Source: an uncultured Alphaproteobacteria bacterium
GTDB taxonomy: Bacteria > Pseudomonadota > Alphaproteobacteria > UBA2966
DNA length: 64,000 nt
Assembly (NCBI GenBank): GCA_958295725.1
Contig: OY282368.1
Coordinates: 620,001 to 684,000 of the forward strand
Direction of reading: 5' to 3'
This document shows, piece by piece, positions 26,810 to 36,804 of the stretch. Under the pieces are notes generated by a model, which was given only the letters and a program-made list of their open reading frames with translations, ran no database searches and had not been told where the DNA came from. Position 1 is the first letter of the stretch; each line of letters opens with the position of its first letter. The translations under genes were made by a program, and so were the position numbers.

Positions 26810-27463
26810 TCAGATACCGTGCTTCACCGCGGCCAGCACTTCCGCGGCGCGGGCGCGGATACCCGGCGGCGCGCCCTGGTCGTCCGTAAGGGATTCGAAC
26901 TCCCGTCGCGCCGTATCGAGGTCGCCTTGCCGCAGGGCCAGGGCGCCTCGCAACTCGCGGGCCGAATGCCGCCAGGGGTTGCGGTCCGCCAGCAGGGGAT
27001 CCAGCCGGACCGCGACCTCGTCATCGGCCGCGCCGAGACCCAGCAGGGTCTGCGCGCCGAGCATCCGGGCCAGATCCCTCAGGTGCCCGTCGATCCCGTC
27101 GTCGGCCGCCAGACGGTCGTAGACCGAAAGAGCGATGCCGTGGTCGCCGATCCGCCGCAGGGCGGCAGCCTGCCGCAATCGGGCAAGCGCCCGGTAACCG
27201 GCACCGGCGTCGTCGGCCAGCGCGGCCAGCGCGGCGGCCCCCTTCGCCTCCTCGCCCGACGCGATGAGCCGGACCGCCGTCACGAACCGGGCGCTCTCCG
27301 ACTCTCGGGCGGCGGCGGTGTATTCCTTCCACCCCACGCTGGCTCCCGTGCCCAATACGACGGCGACGGCGAGCGCGATCACGTACCTGCCGTACTTCTT
27401 CCAGAGCTTCTCGTACTGCTCTCGCCGTAGTTCTTCGTCGACTTCGTGAAAGACGTCGGCCAC
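26810..27463 (-). CDS. TPR/YfgM-like tail-anchored periplasmic protein
   Basis: A 217-residue protein starting at GTG 27463 (VADVFHEVDEELRREQYEKL), with GGAG six bases upstream. The motif xDIFxEVDEELRR is the usual start of alphaproteobacterial YfgM-like proteins. One membrane segment lies at about residues 26-43 (VIALAVAVVLGTGASVGW), then a helical TPR-like region in the periplasm. YfgM is an ancillary partner of the SecYEG/PpiD chaperone network in E. coli. It lies 5 bp upstream of bamB. The longer open frame up to 27592 lacks a better start. Confidence 0.82.
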   Translation of the reverse strand: MADVFHEVDEELRREQYEKLWKKYGRYVIALAVAVVLGTGASVGWKEYTAAARESESARFVTAVRLIASGEEAKGAAALAALADDAGAGYRALARLRQAAALRRIGDHGIALSVYDRLAADDGIDGHLRDLARMLGAQTLLGLGAADDEVAVRLDPLLADRNPWRHSARELRGALALRQGDLDTARREFESLTDDQGAPPGIRARAAEVLAAVKHGI

Positions 27464-27664
27464 GTCGGTCTCCAAGTATCCAGAAAGGCGATCTACCTTA
27501 GCCCGAGCCGCCGGACGGAGCAATCCGGTGTTTCTGACAGAGGGGTTTCCCCGCCCTTTACAACCGCCTGGCAGAGACTTTCGTCCTCCCACACAGCCAG
27601 CTCAAAATGTCCTCGACAGGTCGGTGGCGGAACGGCGGGGCCCGATGCCCGACGAATGTCCGCC

Positions 27665-28543
27665 CTACTCCGGGATCTTCCCGCCGTCCCGCGTGAAGGC
27701 GTACATCGTGACCTGGTCCACGTCCGGGGCCGCCTCGTGGAGCTCTCTCATCGACCCGTAGACGGATTCCGCCACCGCGACCCGGCACCCGTCGGCCCTC
27801 GCCTCCTCGACGAAGGTCTCGATGTCCTTCCGCGCGATGCCGATCGTCGCGCCGGTATCGTAGGTTCCCGTCAACACGGCCCGCGGAAAGTAGTGATCGG
27901 TCGCGATATTGCGCCCGGACGTCTCCTCCAGGACCTCCAGCATCGTTTTCATGCTCAGGCCGCCTTTCTCGCCCCAGGCCAGGGCCTCGCTGGAAACCGC
28001 CAGTGCCGCGTGGACCAGGCAGTTGTTGACGAGCTTCATACGCTGGCCGTTCCCCACCTCGGAACCGAGATCGAAGACCTTTTCGCTGAAGGTCTCGAAT
28101 ACGGGCGTCAACCGTCGCAGGTGTTCGGGCTCGCCCGAGAACATCAGACGGGCTTGCGCCGCCCGCGTGCGCGGCGGGGTTCCGGAGACGGTCGCGTCCG
28201 CGTAACCAATGCCCTTCCCGCCCAGCCGCGCATGGGCGGCGGCGGCGCACCGCGGGCTCGCCGTCGACGTATTGACGACGACGAGATCGTCCGGCGCGGT
28301 GGCGTCGCAGATCTCCGCGACCACCGCCTCGACCGAGGCGATGGTCGGCAGGCACAGGAACACGAGGCTGGAGCGCTCCGCCACCCCGGCCACGGACGCG
28401 GCGGCATACGCGCCCTCGGGTGCGAGCTTCCCGGCCCCGGCGATGTCGAAGACCGCCATCTCGAATCCGCCCCCGACGATGTTGTCGGCGATGGCCTTGC
28501 CCAGATTGCCGAGACCGATAAAGCCGACCGTTTCCTCACTCAT
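27665..28543 (-). CDS. NAD(P)-dependent beta-hydroxyacid dehydrogenase (3-HIBADH family)
   Basis: A 292-residue enzyme of the 3-hydroxyisobutyrate/tartronate-semialdehyde reductase family. The Rossmann motif GFIGLGNLGKAI is at the N-terminus. The substrate-binding segment, normally DAPVSGG in the family, reads DATVSGTPPR here, so the usual double glycine is altered. The catalytic lysine is in GQRMKLVNNCLV. ATG 28543 has GGAGGA nine bases upstream. The substrate is not identifiable and the altered motif argues against assuming 3-hydroxyisobutyrate. It stands between the yfgM-like gene and the lipoprotein gene, on the same strand. Confidence 0.86.
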   Translation of the reverse strand: MSEETVGFIGLGNLGKAIADNIVGGGFEMAVFDIAGAGKLAPEGAYAAASVAGVAERSSLVFLCLPTIASVEAVVAEICDATAPDDLVVVNTSTASPRCAAAAHARLGGKGIGYADATVSGTPPRTRAAQARLMFSGEPEHLRRLTPVFETFSEKVFDLGSEVGNGQRMKLVNNCLVHAALAVSSEALAWGEKGGLSMKTMLEVLEETSGRNIATDHYFPRAVLTGTYDTGATIGIARKDIETFVEEARADGCRVAVAESVYGSMRELHEAAPDVDQVTMYAFTRDGGKIPE

Positions 28544-28580
28544 ACCTCCATATCCTCCAATCAATTTGTATAGGTGTGAG

Positions 28581-28970
28581 TTATCTATTTTTAATTCTAC
28601 AATCGAAATTTCTGTATCTATCTAGACATTCGCTTCTTATACATCTATTTATCATAGTTCTCCTCCTTCCTTCGTTCATATCTACAATGACTTCCTCCAC
28701 ATAATTGACTGGAACCATCTTCGTGCCCTGAACACATTTTGTATTCGAATAATGCCTTGTGCTGAATGTATGGCAATTCACATTGCCATCAGGAACATTT
28801 TCGTATCTTGTTTTATTCACCATCATTCGTTCATGTTTGATAGGTATATTCGTTAACCATATATTCATACAGTATCTTTCTACAGATTTATACTGCGGAG
28901 TTGAGCAGGAGGCCAACATAAGTCCCACAGTGATCATCAATAATACGTTAGTCATTACACACTTTTTCAT
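28581..28970 (-). CDS. Small cysteine-containing lipoprotein, A+T-rich
   Basis: 129 residues from ATG 28970 (MKKCVMTNVLLMITVGLMLA). A lipoprotein signal peptide ends with the lipobox LASC at residues 20-23, so the mature protein would be anchored in a membrane. The mature part carries five more cysteines and is rich in Asn, Arg and Lys. I do not recognise the family. The gene abuts guaA: a second in-frame ATG at 28982 overlaps the guaA stop (ATGA). By eye the composition is strikingly A+T-rich compared with the genes on both sides, which suggests recent acquisition. It may depend on guaA transcription. Confidence 0.68.
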   Translation of the reverse strand: MKKCVMTNVLLMITVGLMLASCSTPQYKSVERYCMNIWLTNIPIKHERMMVNKTRYENVPDGNVNCHTFSTRHYSNTKCVQGTKMVPVNYVEEVIVDMNEGRRRTMINRCIRSECLDRYRNFDCRIKNR

Positions 28971-28978
28971 TACGAATA

Positions 28979-30526
28979 TCATTCCCACTCGATGGTGCCG
29001 GGCGGCTTCGAGGTGACATCGTAGACGACGCGGTTGATGCCCTTCACCTCGTTGACGATCCGGTTCGCCACGTTGCCGATGAGCGCCATGTCGAAAGGAT
29101 AATAGTCCGCGGTCATTCCGTCCGTGGAGGTCACGGCGCGGAGGGCGCAGACATGCTCGTAAGTGCGCTCGTCGCCCATCACGCCGACGGTCCGCACCGG
29201 CAGAAGCACGGCGAAGGCCTGCCAGATGTCGTCGTAGAGTCCGGCGCGCCGGATCTCCTCCAGATAGATCCCGTCGGCCCGGCGCAGGATATCCAGTTTC
29301 CCGGGCGTCACTTCCCCGGGCAGGCGTATGGCCAGTCCCGGTCCCGGGAAGGGGTGGCGCCCGAGAATGCTCTCGGGGAGTCCCAGTTCCCGCCCCAGCG
29401 CCCGCGCCTCGTCCTTGAACAGCTCGCGGAGGGGTTCCACGACCTTCAGGTTCATGCGCTCGGGGAGACCGCCCACGTTGTGGTGGGACTTGATCGTCGC
29501 GCTCGGACCACCCGCCGGAGGGACGGATTCGATCACGTCCGGGTACAGCGTCCCCTGCGCCAGGAACCCGACGCCGTCGATCCGGTTGGCCTCGTCCTCG
29601 AAGATATCGACGAACGCGCCACCGACGATCTTCCGCTTGTCCTCGGGATCGACGACCCCCCGCAACGCCCGCAGGAAATCGGCGGCGGCGGCGCGGACGA
29701 CGAGCGGGATGTCGAAGTGATCGCGGAACACCCGCTCCACCTCCGTCGCCTCGCCGACGCGCAACAGGCCCGTATCGACGAAGATGCACGTGAGCCGGTC
29801 GCCGATCGCCTCGCGCAGGAGGACGGCGGCCACCGCCGAATCGACGCCGCCCGACAGGCCGCAGACGACGCGTTCCTCGCCCACCAGGTCGCGGATGCCG
29901 GCGATGGCCGTCTCGCGGAACGCCGCCATGCTCCAGCCGCCCGCGCAGCCCGCCACCCGGTGGGTGAAGTTGCGCAGGAGCGCGCCGCCCCGGGGGGTAT
30001 GAACGACTTCCGGATGGAACTGGACGCCGTAGTAGCGGCGCTCGTCGTCGGCGATGGCGGCGAACCCGGTCCCGTCGCTGACGGCGACGGAGCGGAACCC
30101 TTCCGGCAGCCGGACCACCCGGTCGCCGTGGCTCATCCACACCTGTTCCCGGTCGCCGGGCGCCCACAGGCCGTCGAACAGTCGGCAGCCGTCCGTGACC
30201 TCGATGGATGCGCGCCCGAACTCGCGGCGGGCGGCGGTCTCCACCTCGCCGCCGAGCTGGGCGACCATGGTTTGTTCGCCGTAGCAGATGCCGAGGACCG
30301 GGACGCCGAGATCGAACGCCAATTCGGGCGCGCGCGGCGTATCCGCCCGTGACACGGAGGCCGGGCCGCCCGAGAGGACGATGCCTTTGGGATCGAACCG
30401 CCTCAGCGCGGCTTCCGACCTGTCGAAGGGAACGATCTCGCAATAGACGCCGTTCTCGCGGATCCGGCGGGCGATGAGCTGCGTGACCTGGGAACCGAAA
30501 TCGATGATGAGTACGCCGTCGGTCAT
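28979..30526 (-). CDS. guaA: GMP synthase (glutamine-hydrolysing)
   Basis: Converts XMP to GMP using glutamine and ATP. It has 515 residues. In the class I glutaminase domain the nucleophile Cys is in [15 protein letters not shown] (most GuaA have GMQ where this has GEQ) and the His-Glu pair is in [13 protein letters not shown]. The ATP pyrophosphatase P-loop is [15 protein letters not shown]. The C-terminal dimerisation end [14 protein letters not shown] is canonical. It lies 60 bp downstream of guaB, so purine salvage and synthesis genes form a guaBA unit. Confidence 0.97.
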   Translation of the reverse strand: MTDGVLIIDFGSQVTQLIARRIRENGVYCEIVPFDRSEAALRRFDPKGIVLSGGPASVSRADTPRAPELAFDLGVPVLGICYGEQTMVAQLGGEVETAARREFGRASIEVTDGCRLFDGLWAPGDREQVWMSHGDRVVRLPEGFRSVAVSDGTGFAAIADDERRYYGVQFHPEVVHTPRGGALLRNFTHRVAGCAGGWSMAAFRETAIAGIRDLVGEERVVCGLSGGVDSAVAAVLLREAIGDRLTCIFVDTGLLRVGEATEVERVFRDHFDIPLVVRAAAADFLRALRGVVDPEDKRKIVGGAFVDIFEDEANRIDGVGFLAQGTLYPDVIESVPPAGGPSATIKSHHNVGGLPERMNLKVVEPLRELFKDEARALGRELGLPESILGRHPFPGPGLAIRLPGEVTPGKLDILRRADGIYLEEIRRAGLYDDIWQAFAVLLPVRTVGVMGDERTYEHVCALRAVTSTDGMTADYYPFDMALIGNVANRIVNEVKGINRVVYDVTSKPPGTIEWE

Positions 30527-30586
30527 CGTCCGAACGTATGCCCCGGTCCCCGGGGAGTCCAGCGGCCGCCGCTCCGGTCGCGGCCC

Positions 30587-32071
<1,485 letters not shown>

Positions 32072-32135
32072 CTATGCCACGCCGGCGGGGCGCCAGGATA
32101 GCGGAAACGGGCGCGGGCCCCACGGAACGCGCGCC

Positions 32136-32561
32136 TCACAGAACGAAGGTCCGGAACATGTAGTGCGCCGCCTGATAGATGACCACGACCTCGAGAAAGA
32201 TCATCAGGATGCCAGCGCGGTTCAGGCGCATCATCGAGGACTTGTTCCCGGGGTCGATGTCGATCCGGTCGAGGACCCTCATCAGCCCCAGTTGCAGGAC
32301 GTAGTGCGCCCCGCCCAGCACGAATACCGCGAGACCCGTGTCGACGGTGAAGAACCGCAGTCCAGCGAGCGAGTCGATCGGGACCTCGGGATACCTGGAG
32401 AAGACGTGAAGTCCGCACGCCAGCCACACGACCCCGACGAACCCCCAAGCGAAGACGACCTGAGCTTTCGTGCTCTTGATGACAAGCCCCCGACGACACG
32501 CGCCCCGGACGGGCGGCGATCGACGCGGCGGATGGTAGCATCCGCCTCTCCGAGGCTCCAA
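32136..32561 (-). CDS. Small inner-membrane protein of unknown function
   Basis: 141 residues if started at ATG 32561. There are three predicted membrane segments: VVFAWGFVGVVWLACGLHV, FFTVDTGLAVFVLGGAHYVL and AGILMIFLEVVVIYQAAHYM. The first ~28 residues are basic and Pro/Arg-rich and may not be translated, but no alternative GTG or ATG was found before the first segment. I do not recognise the family. It is upstream of guaB, 91 bp away on the same strand. Confidence 0.6.
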   Translation of the reverse strand: MEPRRGGCYHPPRRSPPVRGACRRGLVIKSTKAQVVFAWGFVGVVWLACGLHVFSRYPEVPIDSLAGLRFFTVDTGLAVFVLGGAHYVLQLGLMRVLDRIDIDPGNKSSMMRLNRAGILMIFLEVVVIYQAAHYMFRTFVL

Positions 32562-32599
32562 TCGCGGACGGACTCGGACGCGGGGCGATCGCCTTGGAC

Positions 32600-33304
32600 T
32601 CAGACGCCGAGGCCGGATCGCCTGAAATCCATCGCGACGACGTAGGTTTCGGGAGACTCGCGCCGGCTCGCGCCGGGTTTCGCGTGCCTGACCGTCCGGA
32701 ACGCCGCCTTCATCTCGGCGAGCAGCTCCCGTTCGGCTCCCCCCTGGTACACCTTGGCGACGAACGCGCCGCGGGGGCGCAGGACCCGGCGCGCGACGCC
32801 GAACGCCGCCTCCGCCAGCGCCACGATCCGCAGGTGATCGGTGGACCGATGGCCGGTCGATGCCGGCGCCATGTCGGACAACACGACGTCGACGCCGCGC
32901 TCCGCCGCCCGAAGGATCGTCTCGACGGCGTCCCCGTCAAGGACGTCGGCGCGGACGACCGAGGCGCCGGCCACCGGCTCCATGGGCGATGCGTCGACGG
33001 CGACCACGTTGCCCCGTCCCGCGCGCTCGACCGCCACCTGCGTCCAGCCGCCCGGCGCCGCGCCGAGATCGACGACTCGCGCTCCCGCCCCGAGGAACCC
33101 GAACCGGTCGTCGAGCTCGGCCAGCTTGAACGCCGCGCGCGATCTGTATCCGGCCTTCTTCGCGCGCGCGACGTAAGCGTCGTTCAGTTGCCGCGACAGC
33201 CATCGCGTCGACGACGCCTTGCGGCCGCGGGCGGTCCCGACCCGGACCTTGCCTCGCTTCGCGGTCGACCTCCCCGGGATTCTCGTATCCGCCAATTCCC
33301 CCAC
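32600..33304 (-). CDS. rlmE: 23S rRNA 2'-O-methyltransferase RlmE (FtsJ)
   Basis: Methylates the 2'-O of U2552 in the 23S A-loop (E. coli numbering). It has 234 residues from GTG 33304. SAM motif I is VVDLGAAPGGWTQVAV. The K-D-K-E catalytic set is visible in SRAAFKLAEL, VLSDMAPASTG, FVAKVYQGG and ESPETYVVA. The N-terminus has a basic tail (TAKRGKVRVGTARGRK) often seen in alphaproteobacterial RlmE. The open frame continues upstream to 33604 but crosses the tRNA-Gln gene, so that extension is rejected. The GTG start is inferred. Confidence 0.93.
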   Translation of the reverse strand: MGELADTRIPGRSTAKRGKVRVGTARGRKASSTRWLSRQLNDAYVARAKKAGYRSRAAFKLAELDDRFGFLGAGARVVDLGAAPGGWTQVAVERAGRGNVVAVDASPMEPVAGASVVRADVLDGDAVETILRAAERGVDVVLSDMAPASTGHRSTDHLRIVALAEAAFGVARRVLRPRGAFVAKVYQGGAERELLAEMKAAFRTVRHAKPGASRRESPETYVVAMDFRRSGLGV

Positions 33305-33384
33305 CCGCGACGAGGTGTCGAGAACATTCTGAGTTGACCGGATTATGCACCATATGGATTGACCGCTTCTGTTGGGGGTGTTGG

Positions 33385-33435
33385 CCCTGTGGGGAAGTGG
33401 CCGGGCGCGGAGCGGCTGTCCACTTCCCCACAGGG
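33385..33435. repeat. Perfect 16-bp inverted repeat upstream of tRNA-Gln
   Basis: CCCTGTGGGGAAGTGG at 33385-33400 is matched exactly by its reverse complement at 33420-33435, with a 19-base spacer. It lies between rlmE and the tRNA-Gln promoter. Without a U-tract on either strand it is not a typical terminator; it could be an operator, cruciform or remnant of a mobile element. Confidence 0.85.
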
Positions 33436-33455
33436 CGCCGACGGCGGCGTCGTCG

Positions 33456-33484
33456 TTGACAGCCTCCGGGCCGGTCCCTATGTT
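33456..33484 (+). promoter_or_regulatory. Sigma70-type promoter of tRNA-Gln
   Basis: TTGACA at 33456-33461 (perfect -35), a 17-bp spacer, and TATGTT at 33479-33484. The expected start of transcription is about 40 bp before the tRNA. This is one of the best promoter matches in the window. Confidence 0.75.
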
Positions 33485-33529
33485 CCGGGCCTCCGGGGTC
33501 CGGTCGTTCTCGGCGACCCCGCTCCCCGC

Positions 33530-33603
33530 TGGGGGATCGTCTAATGGTAGGACAGCAGGTTCTGGCCCTGCCGGTGGGGGTTCGAGTCCCTCTCCCCCAG
33601 CCA
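33530..33603 (+). tRNA. tRNA-Gln (CTG anticodon)
   Basis: 74 bases fold as a full cloverleaf. The acceptor stem TGGGGGA pairs with TCCCCCA. The D stem is GTCT/GGAC, with one T-G pair. The anticodon stem GCAGG/CCTGC has loop TTCTGGC, and the anticodon CTG is at 33562-33564. The T stem GGGGG/CCCTC has loop TTCGAGT. The discriminator is G and CCA is encoded at 33601-33603. Gln identity follows from the CUG anticodon. Confidence 0.96.
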
Positions 33604-33841
33604 TGACGCCCGCCGCGGCGCGTCGGCCGCCGCAGAGGACCGGCGGCCAGAACTCGCCGATGTCGAATCTCCGTCCCCGGAGCGGTTTCCCGACGCTTCC
33701 GGCCGCGCCCCGATCCGATCGAGCGTCAGGTTCCCGATGTTCATCGGGCGTATTTCAGACCTTCCATCTCCCCATGGATCTCTGGCGCCGGACCCCGCAT
33801 CCTGTCACCTGCCGGGTCCGGCGCCGAGATCCGCAGGGCGC

Positions 33842-34885
33842 CTAAATCGCGCCGGCCTTCTTCAGGGAGGCGACGAAGCCGGTCAGACCCTGTTCCGTCA
33901 GGGCCCTCTCCGCCCGCTCGCCGTCGTAGGTGCCTTTCGCCTCCACCCACGCCTTGATGGCGCCGGCGCGCCAAAGCGCCATTTCGTCCTCGGTGGGTTT
34001 GTGCCACTCCTTGATCGCCGCCTTGAGCTTGTTCGTTTCCGATACGACCCATTCGAAGTCACGGGCGCGCGCGATCTCGTCGAATGTCTTGACGCCTTCG
34101 TGAAGCGCCGCCCTCTCGTCGTCGCTCAGCGCATCGTATTGTTTCATGTCCATGGAGAGATGGGCGCCGGACCAGATGCCGCCGGTCTCCGTGTAGTACT
34201 TCGCGACCTCGTGCATCTTGAAGAGGTACTGGAAGGGAACCGGAACGTACAGACCCTCGACGACACCCGTCTGCAAGCCTTGATAGGTTTGCAGCCAGTC
34301 ATACGGCACCGGCGTTCCACCCCAGGCCTGGAACAGGAGGAACTCTACCGGGCTCTTGGTCACCCGGACCTTGAGCCCTTTCAGATCGGATGGGACGTGA
34401 ACCGGCCTCTTCGTATTGCCGAAATGCCGGAACCCACCCGTTCCGAATACGCTCAGGACCTTGTGGCCGCTGCCCTTGTCCGCCTCCTCGCGCTGCGCCA
34501 TTCCAAGCCAACCCGACGAGAGCTTGTCGCCCCACTCGAGATCCTTGAACAGGTACGGCAGATCGAAAATCGACAGCGACGTGTCGAAGTTTCCGAAATT
34601 GTTCGTCGAACTGCGCCACAAGGCGATCAAGCCCTGATTCGCCTGTTCCCCGCATTTTTGCTCACCGCAGATCGACCCGCGGTAGTGTCCCTCGACGACG
34701 ACCTTGCCGCCCGAGACTTTCGCCGTGACCGGTATCAGACCCTCTTCGATGGCGTCTCCGACCGGCATTCCCGGACGATCTACGCTGCCGAACTTGAGCA
34801 GCTTCTGAGCGTCGGCGGAACCGACGCTGACAACGACGACCGCCGCCATGGCCGCGGCCGCCAGGAACCGTGAATACACGCGCAT
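33842..34885 (-). CDS. TRAP transporter substrate-binding protein (DctP family)
   Basis: Periplasmic solute receptor of a tripartite ATP-independent transporter. It has 347 residues from ATG 34885, with AAGGAGAT as a strong ribosome-binding site. A signal peptide spans MRVYSRFLAAAAM to SADA. Family features are FGSVDRPGMPVGDAIEEGL, FDLPYLFKD, the arginine region KGLKVRVTKSP and the ligand segment WGGTPVPYDWLQTYQGLQTG. No DctQ or DctM membrane genes are nearby, so the transporter partners lie elsewhere. A truncated paralogue is at 37804. It carries a CGEQKCGEQ duplication absent from the paralogue. Confidence 0.92.
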   Translation of the reverse strand: MRVYSRFLAAAAMAAVVVVSVGSADAQKLLKFGSVDRPGMPVGDAIEEGLIPVTAKVSGGKVVVEGHYRGSICGEQKCGEQANQGLIALWRSSTNNFGNFDTSLSIFDLPYLFKDLEWGDKLSSGWLGMAQREEADKGSGHKVLSVFGTGGFRHFGNTKRPVHVPSDLKGLKVRVTKSPVEFLLFQAWGGTPVPYDWLQTYQGLQTGVVEGLYVPVPFQYLFKMHEVAKYYTETGGIWSGAHLSMDMKQYDALSDDERAALHEGVKTFDEIARARDFEWVVSETNKLKAAIKEWHKPTEDEMALWRAGAIKAWVEAKGTYDGERAERALTEQGLTGFVASLKKAGAI

Positions 34886-35127
34886 GGTTTTATCTCCTTC
34901 GGAAAAATTCCACGCCCAAAAGCCGGGGGGTGGGTTCGTTCCAGAGAACATACACCGCCAATCATGTCCCGAACAACCACTTGTCCTCGTTCGCGACATG
35001 CGGGACGGAGGTCCCGTCGGAAGGGGCCCGCCAACGCCTCTGAACGGTTCTCCGACGAGGCGGATTTGACAAACCGCCCGGATTCGCCCCGATTCGGGCG
35101 CGGGAACAAGGAAGAGAACCCGACGAT

Positions 35128-36666
35128 ATGTCTCACGCCAAGGCCCTGGAAGAACTCGAAAGGCGCCGCGAGAAGGCCCTGCGGATGGGTGGACCCGAGA
35201 AGCTCGCGAAACGCCGGGGGCAGGGTGTCCTCAACGCGCGGGAACGCATCGATCATCTCGCGGATCCCGGCAGCTTCACCGAGTCGGGGCTGCTGGCGCG
35301 CTCGGACCGGCCGGAAGCGCGGGAGAAAACCCCCGCGGACGGCAAGGTGACGGGGTTCTGCCGCATCGACGGACGGCCCGTCGCCGTCGCTTCCAACGAT
35401 TTCACGGTTCTCGGGGCCTCCAGCGCCGTCGTCAACCAGAAGAAGTTCCGGCACATCAAGGAAGTCGCCACCGGGCGCGGCATGCCGCTCGTGTTCATCG
35501 GCGAGTCCACGGGCGCCAGGATGCCGGACCGCATGGGCGCCTCGGGCCGGGCCATCATCGGGCAGGACCCCCGTGAATACCGGCGCCTGCGCGAGACGCC
35601 GTGGGCCGCCGCGCAACTCGGCGACTGCTACGGCTCCTCGACATGGTACGCCTGCATGTCGGACTTCGTCGTCATGCGCAAGGGCGCCACGATGGCCGTG
35701 GCGAGCTCGCGCGTCACGTCGCTGGCGATCAACCAGCCGATCGACAAGGAAGAGCTCGGAGGCTGGAAGCTGCTGACCGGGACCAGCGGCCTCGTCGACC
35801 TCGCCACGGATACGGACGAGGAAGCGCTGGACGCCGTGAAGACCTTCCTGTCGTATCTGCCCGGACACCGCAACGAGCCGCCTCCCGCGCATCCGGCGCC
35901 CGAAGCCCCGAAGACGGCCGGGCGGGGCGTCCTCGACCTCGTGCCCGAGGAACGCGCGCGGGCCTACGACATGCGGAAGGTCATCGCCGCCCTCGCCGAT
36001 ACCGGCAGCGTGTTCGAGCTGAAGGCCCGCTACGGCAAGGCGATCGTCACGTCCCTCGCCCGTCTCGACGGCCATTCGGTCGGCGTCATCGCCAACAACC
36101 CGATGTTCAAGGGCGGTGCCATCGACGCCGACGCCTGCAACAAGGCGACGGCCTTCATGGTCCTGTGCGACAGCTTCAACGTGCCGCTCGTCATGCTGGT
36201 CGACGTGCCGGGGTTCCTGGTCGGGATCGACGGCGAGCGCAAGGGCGCGCCCGGACGCATCATCAACTGGATGAACGCCTTGTCCCTCGTGACCGTGCCC
36301 AGGATCACCGTCATCGTGCGCAAGAGCTACGGGCAGGCCTACCTGAACATGGGAGGCGGGCGGAACTCGGATGTCACCGCCGTCTGGCCCACTGCCGATC
36401 TCGGCTTCATGGATCCGGAGCTCGGCGTCAACGTCGTCTTCGGACTCGACCGGGACGACGACCCCGAGGAGTTCGACCGGCGCGTCGCCGAGCTCGCCCG
36501 AGATTCGGAGCCCTGGGACCTCGCCGAGCTATACGAAACCCAGGACGTCATCGATCCGCGCGAGACCCGCGACTGGCTCGGCGCCATGCTGGACATCCAC
36601 CGGCGGCGCCTGACCGGAGGCGTCGGCGAGCACCTCCTGCGCGCGTGGCCCACGAGCCTGGTCTGA
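35128..36666 (+). CDS. Acyl-CoA carboxylase carboxyltransferase subunit (PccB-like)
   Basis: Beta-subunit type carboxyltransferase that moves CO2 from biotin to an acyl-CoA such as propionyl- or methylcrotonyl-CoA. It has 512 residues with N- and C-terminal crotonase-like halves. The N half contains ERIDHLADPGSF and GESTGARMPDRMG. The C half contains SLARLDGHSVGVIANNP, LVDVPGFLVG and RKSYGQAYLNMGGG. Typical PccB has a longer, more conserved second half; the exact acyl-CoA is not resolved. No biotin carboxylase subunit gene is present in the window, so the partner is elsewhere. Confidence 0.86.
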   Translation: MSHAKALEELERRREKALRMGGPEKLAKRRGQGVLNARERIDHLADPGSFTESGLLARSDRPEAREKTPADGKVTGFCRIDGRPVAVASNDFTVLGASSAVVNQKKFRHIKEVATGRGMPLVFIGESTGARMPDRMGASGRAIIGQDPREYRRLRETPWAAAQLGDCYGSSTWYACMSDFVVMRKGATMAVASSRVTSLAINQPIDKEELGGWKLLTGTSGLVDLATDTDEEALDAVKTFLSYLPGHRNEPPPAHPAPEAPKTAGRGVLDLVPEERARAYDMRKVIAALADTGSVFELKARYGKAIVTSLARLDGHSVGVIANNPMFKGGAIDADACNKATAFMVLCDSFNVPLVMLVDVPGFLVGIDGERKGAPGRIINWMNALSLVTVPRITVIVRKSYGQAYLNMGGGRNSDVTAVWPTADLGFMDPELGVNVVFGLDRDDDPEEFDRRVAELARDSEPWDLAELYETQDVIDPRETRDWLGAMLDIHRRRLTGGVGEHLLRAWPTSLV

Positions 36667-36679
36667 GAACCTGGCCCGG

Positions 36680-36763
36680 AACCCTCGCGGTTTCCGTTCT
36701 GTCCGCCGCGTATCCCCTTCCGGCCTCCCCCCGAGAGGGGGAGGAGATCGTTTCAGGTCAGGC
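36680..36763 (+). repeat. ~85-bp intergenic palindromic repeat, copy A
   Basis: Lies between convergent genes. Begins AACCCTCGCGGTTTCC, holds the hairpin CCTCCCCC/GGGGGAGG with a five-base loop, and ends GGAGATCGTTTCAGGTCAGGC. The same blocks occur in inverted orientation at 40322-40408 (copy B). Its left end is degenerate relative to copy B. The central hairpin may also act as a terminator for both flanking genes. Confidence 0.8.
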
Positions 36764-36804
36764 CACGGTCCGCGGGAACGTATCGAAGGGAAGGATTCCG
36801 GGCG

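Noticed and set aside
33343..33351. TTATGCACC, one base off a DnaA box
   Set aside because: A single imperfect box without an A+T-rich unwinding region or neighbouring boxes does not support an origin.
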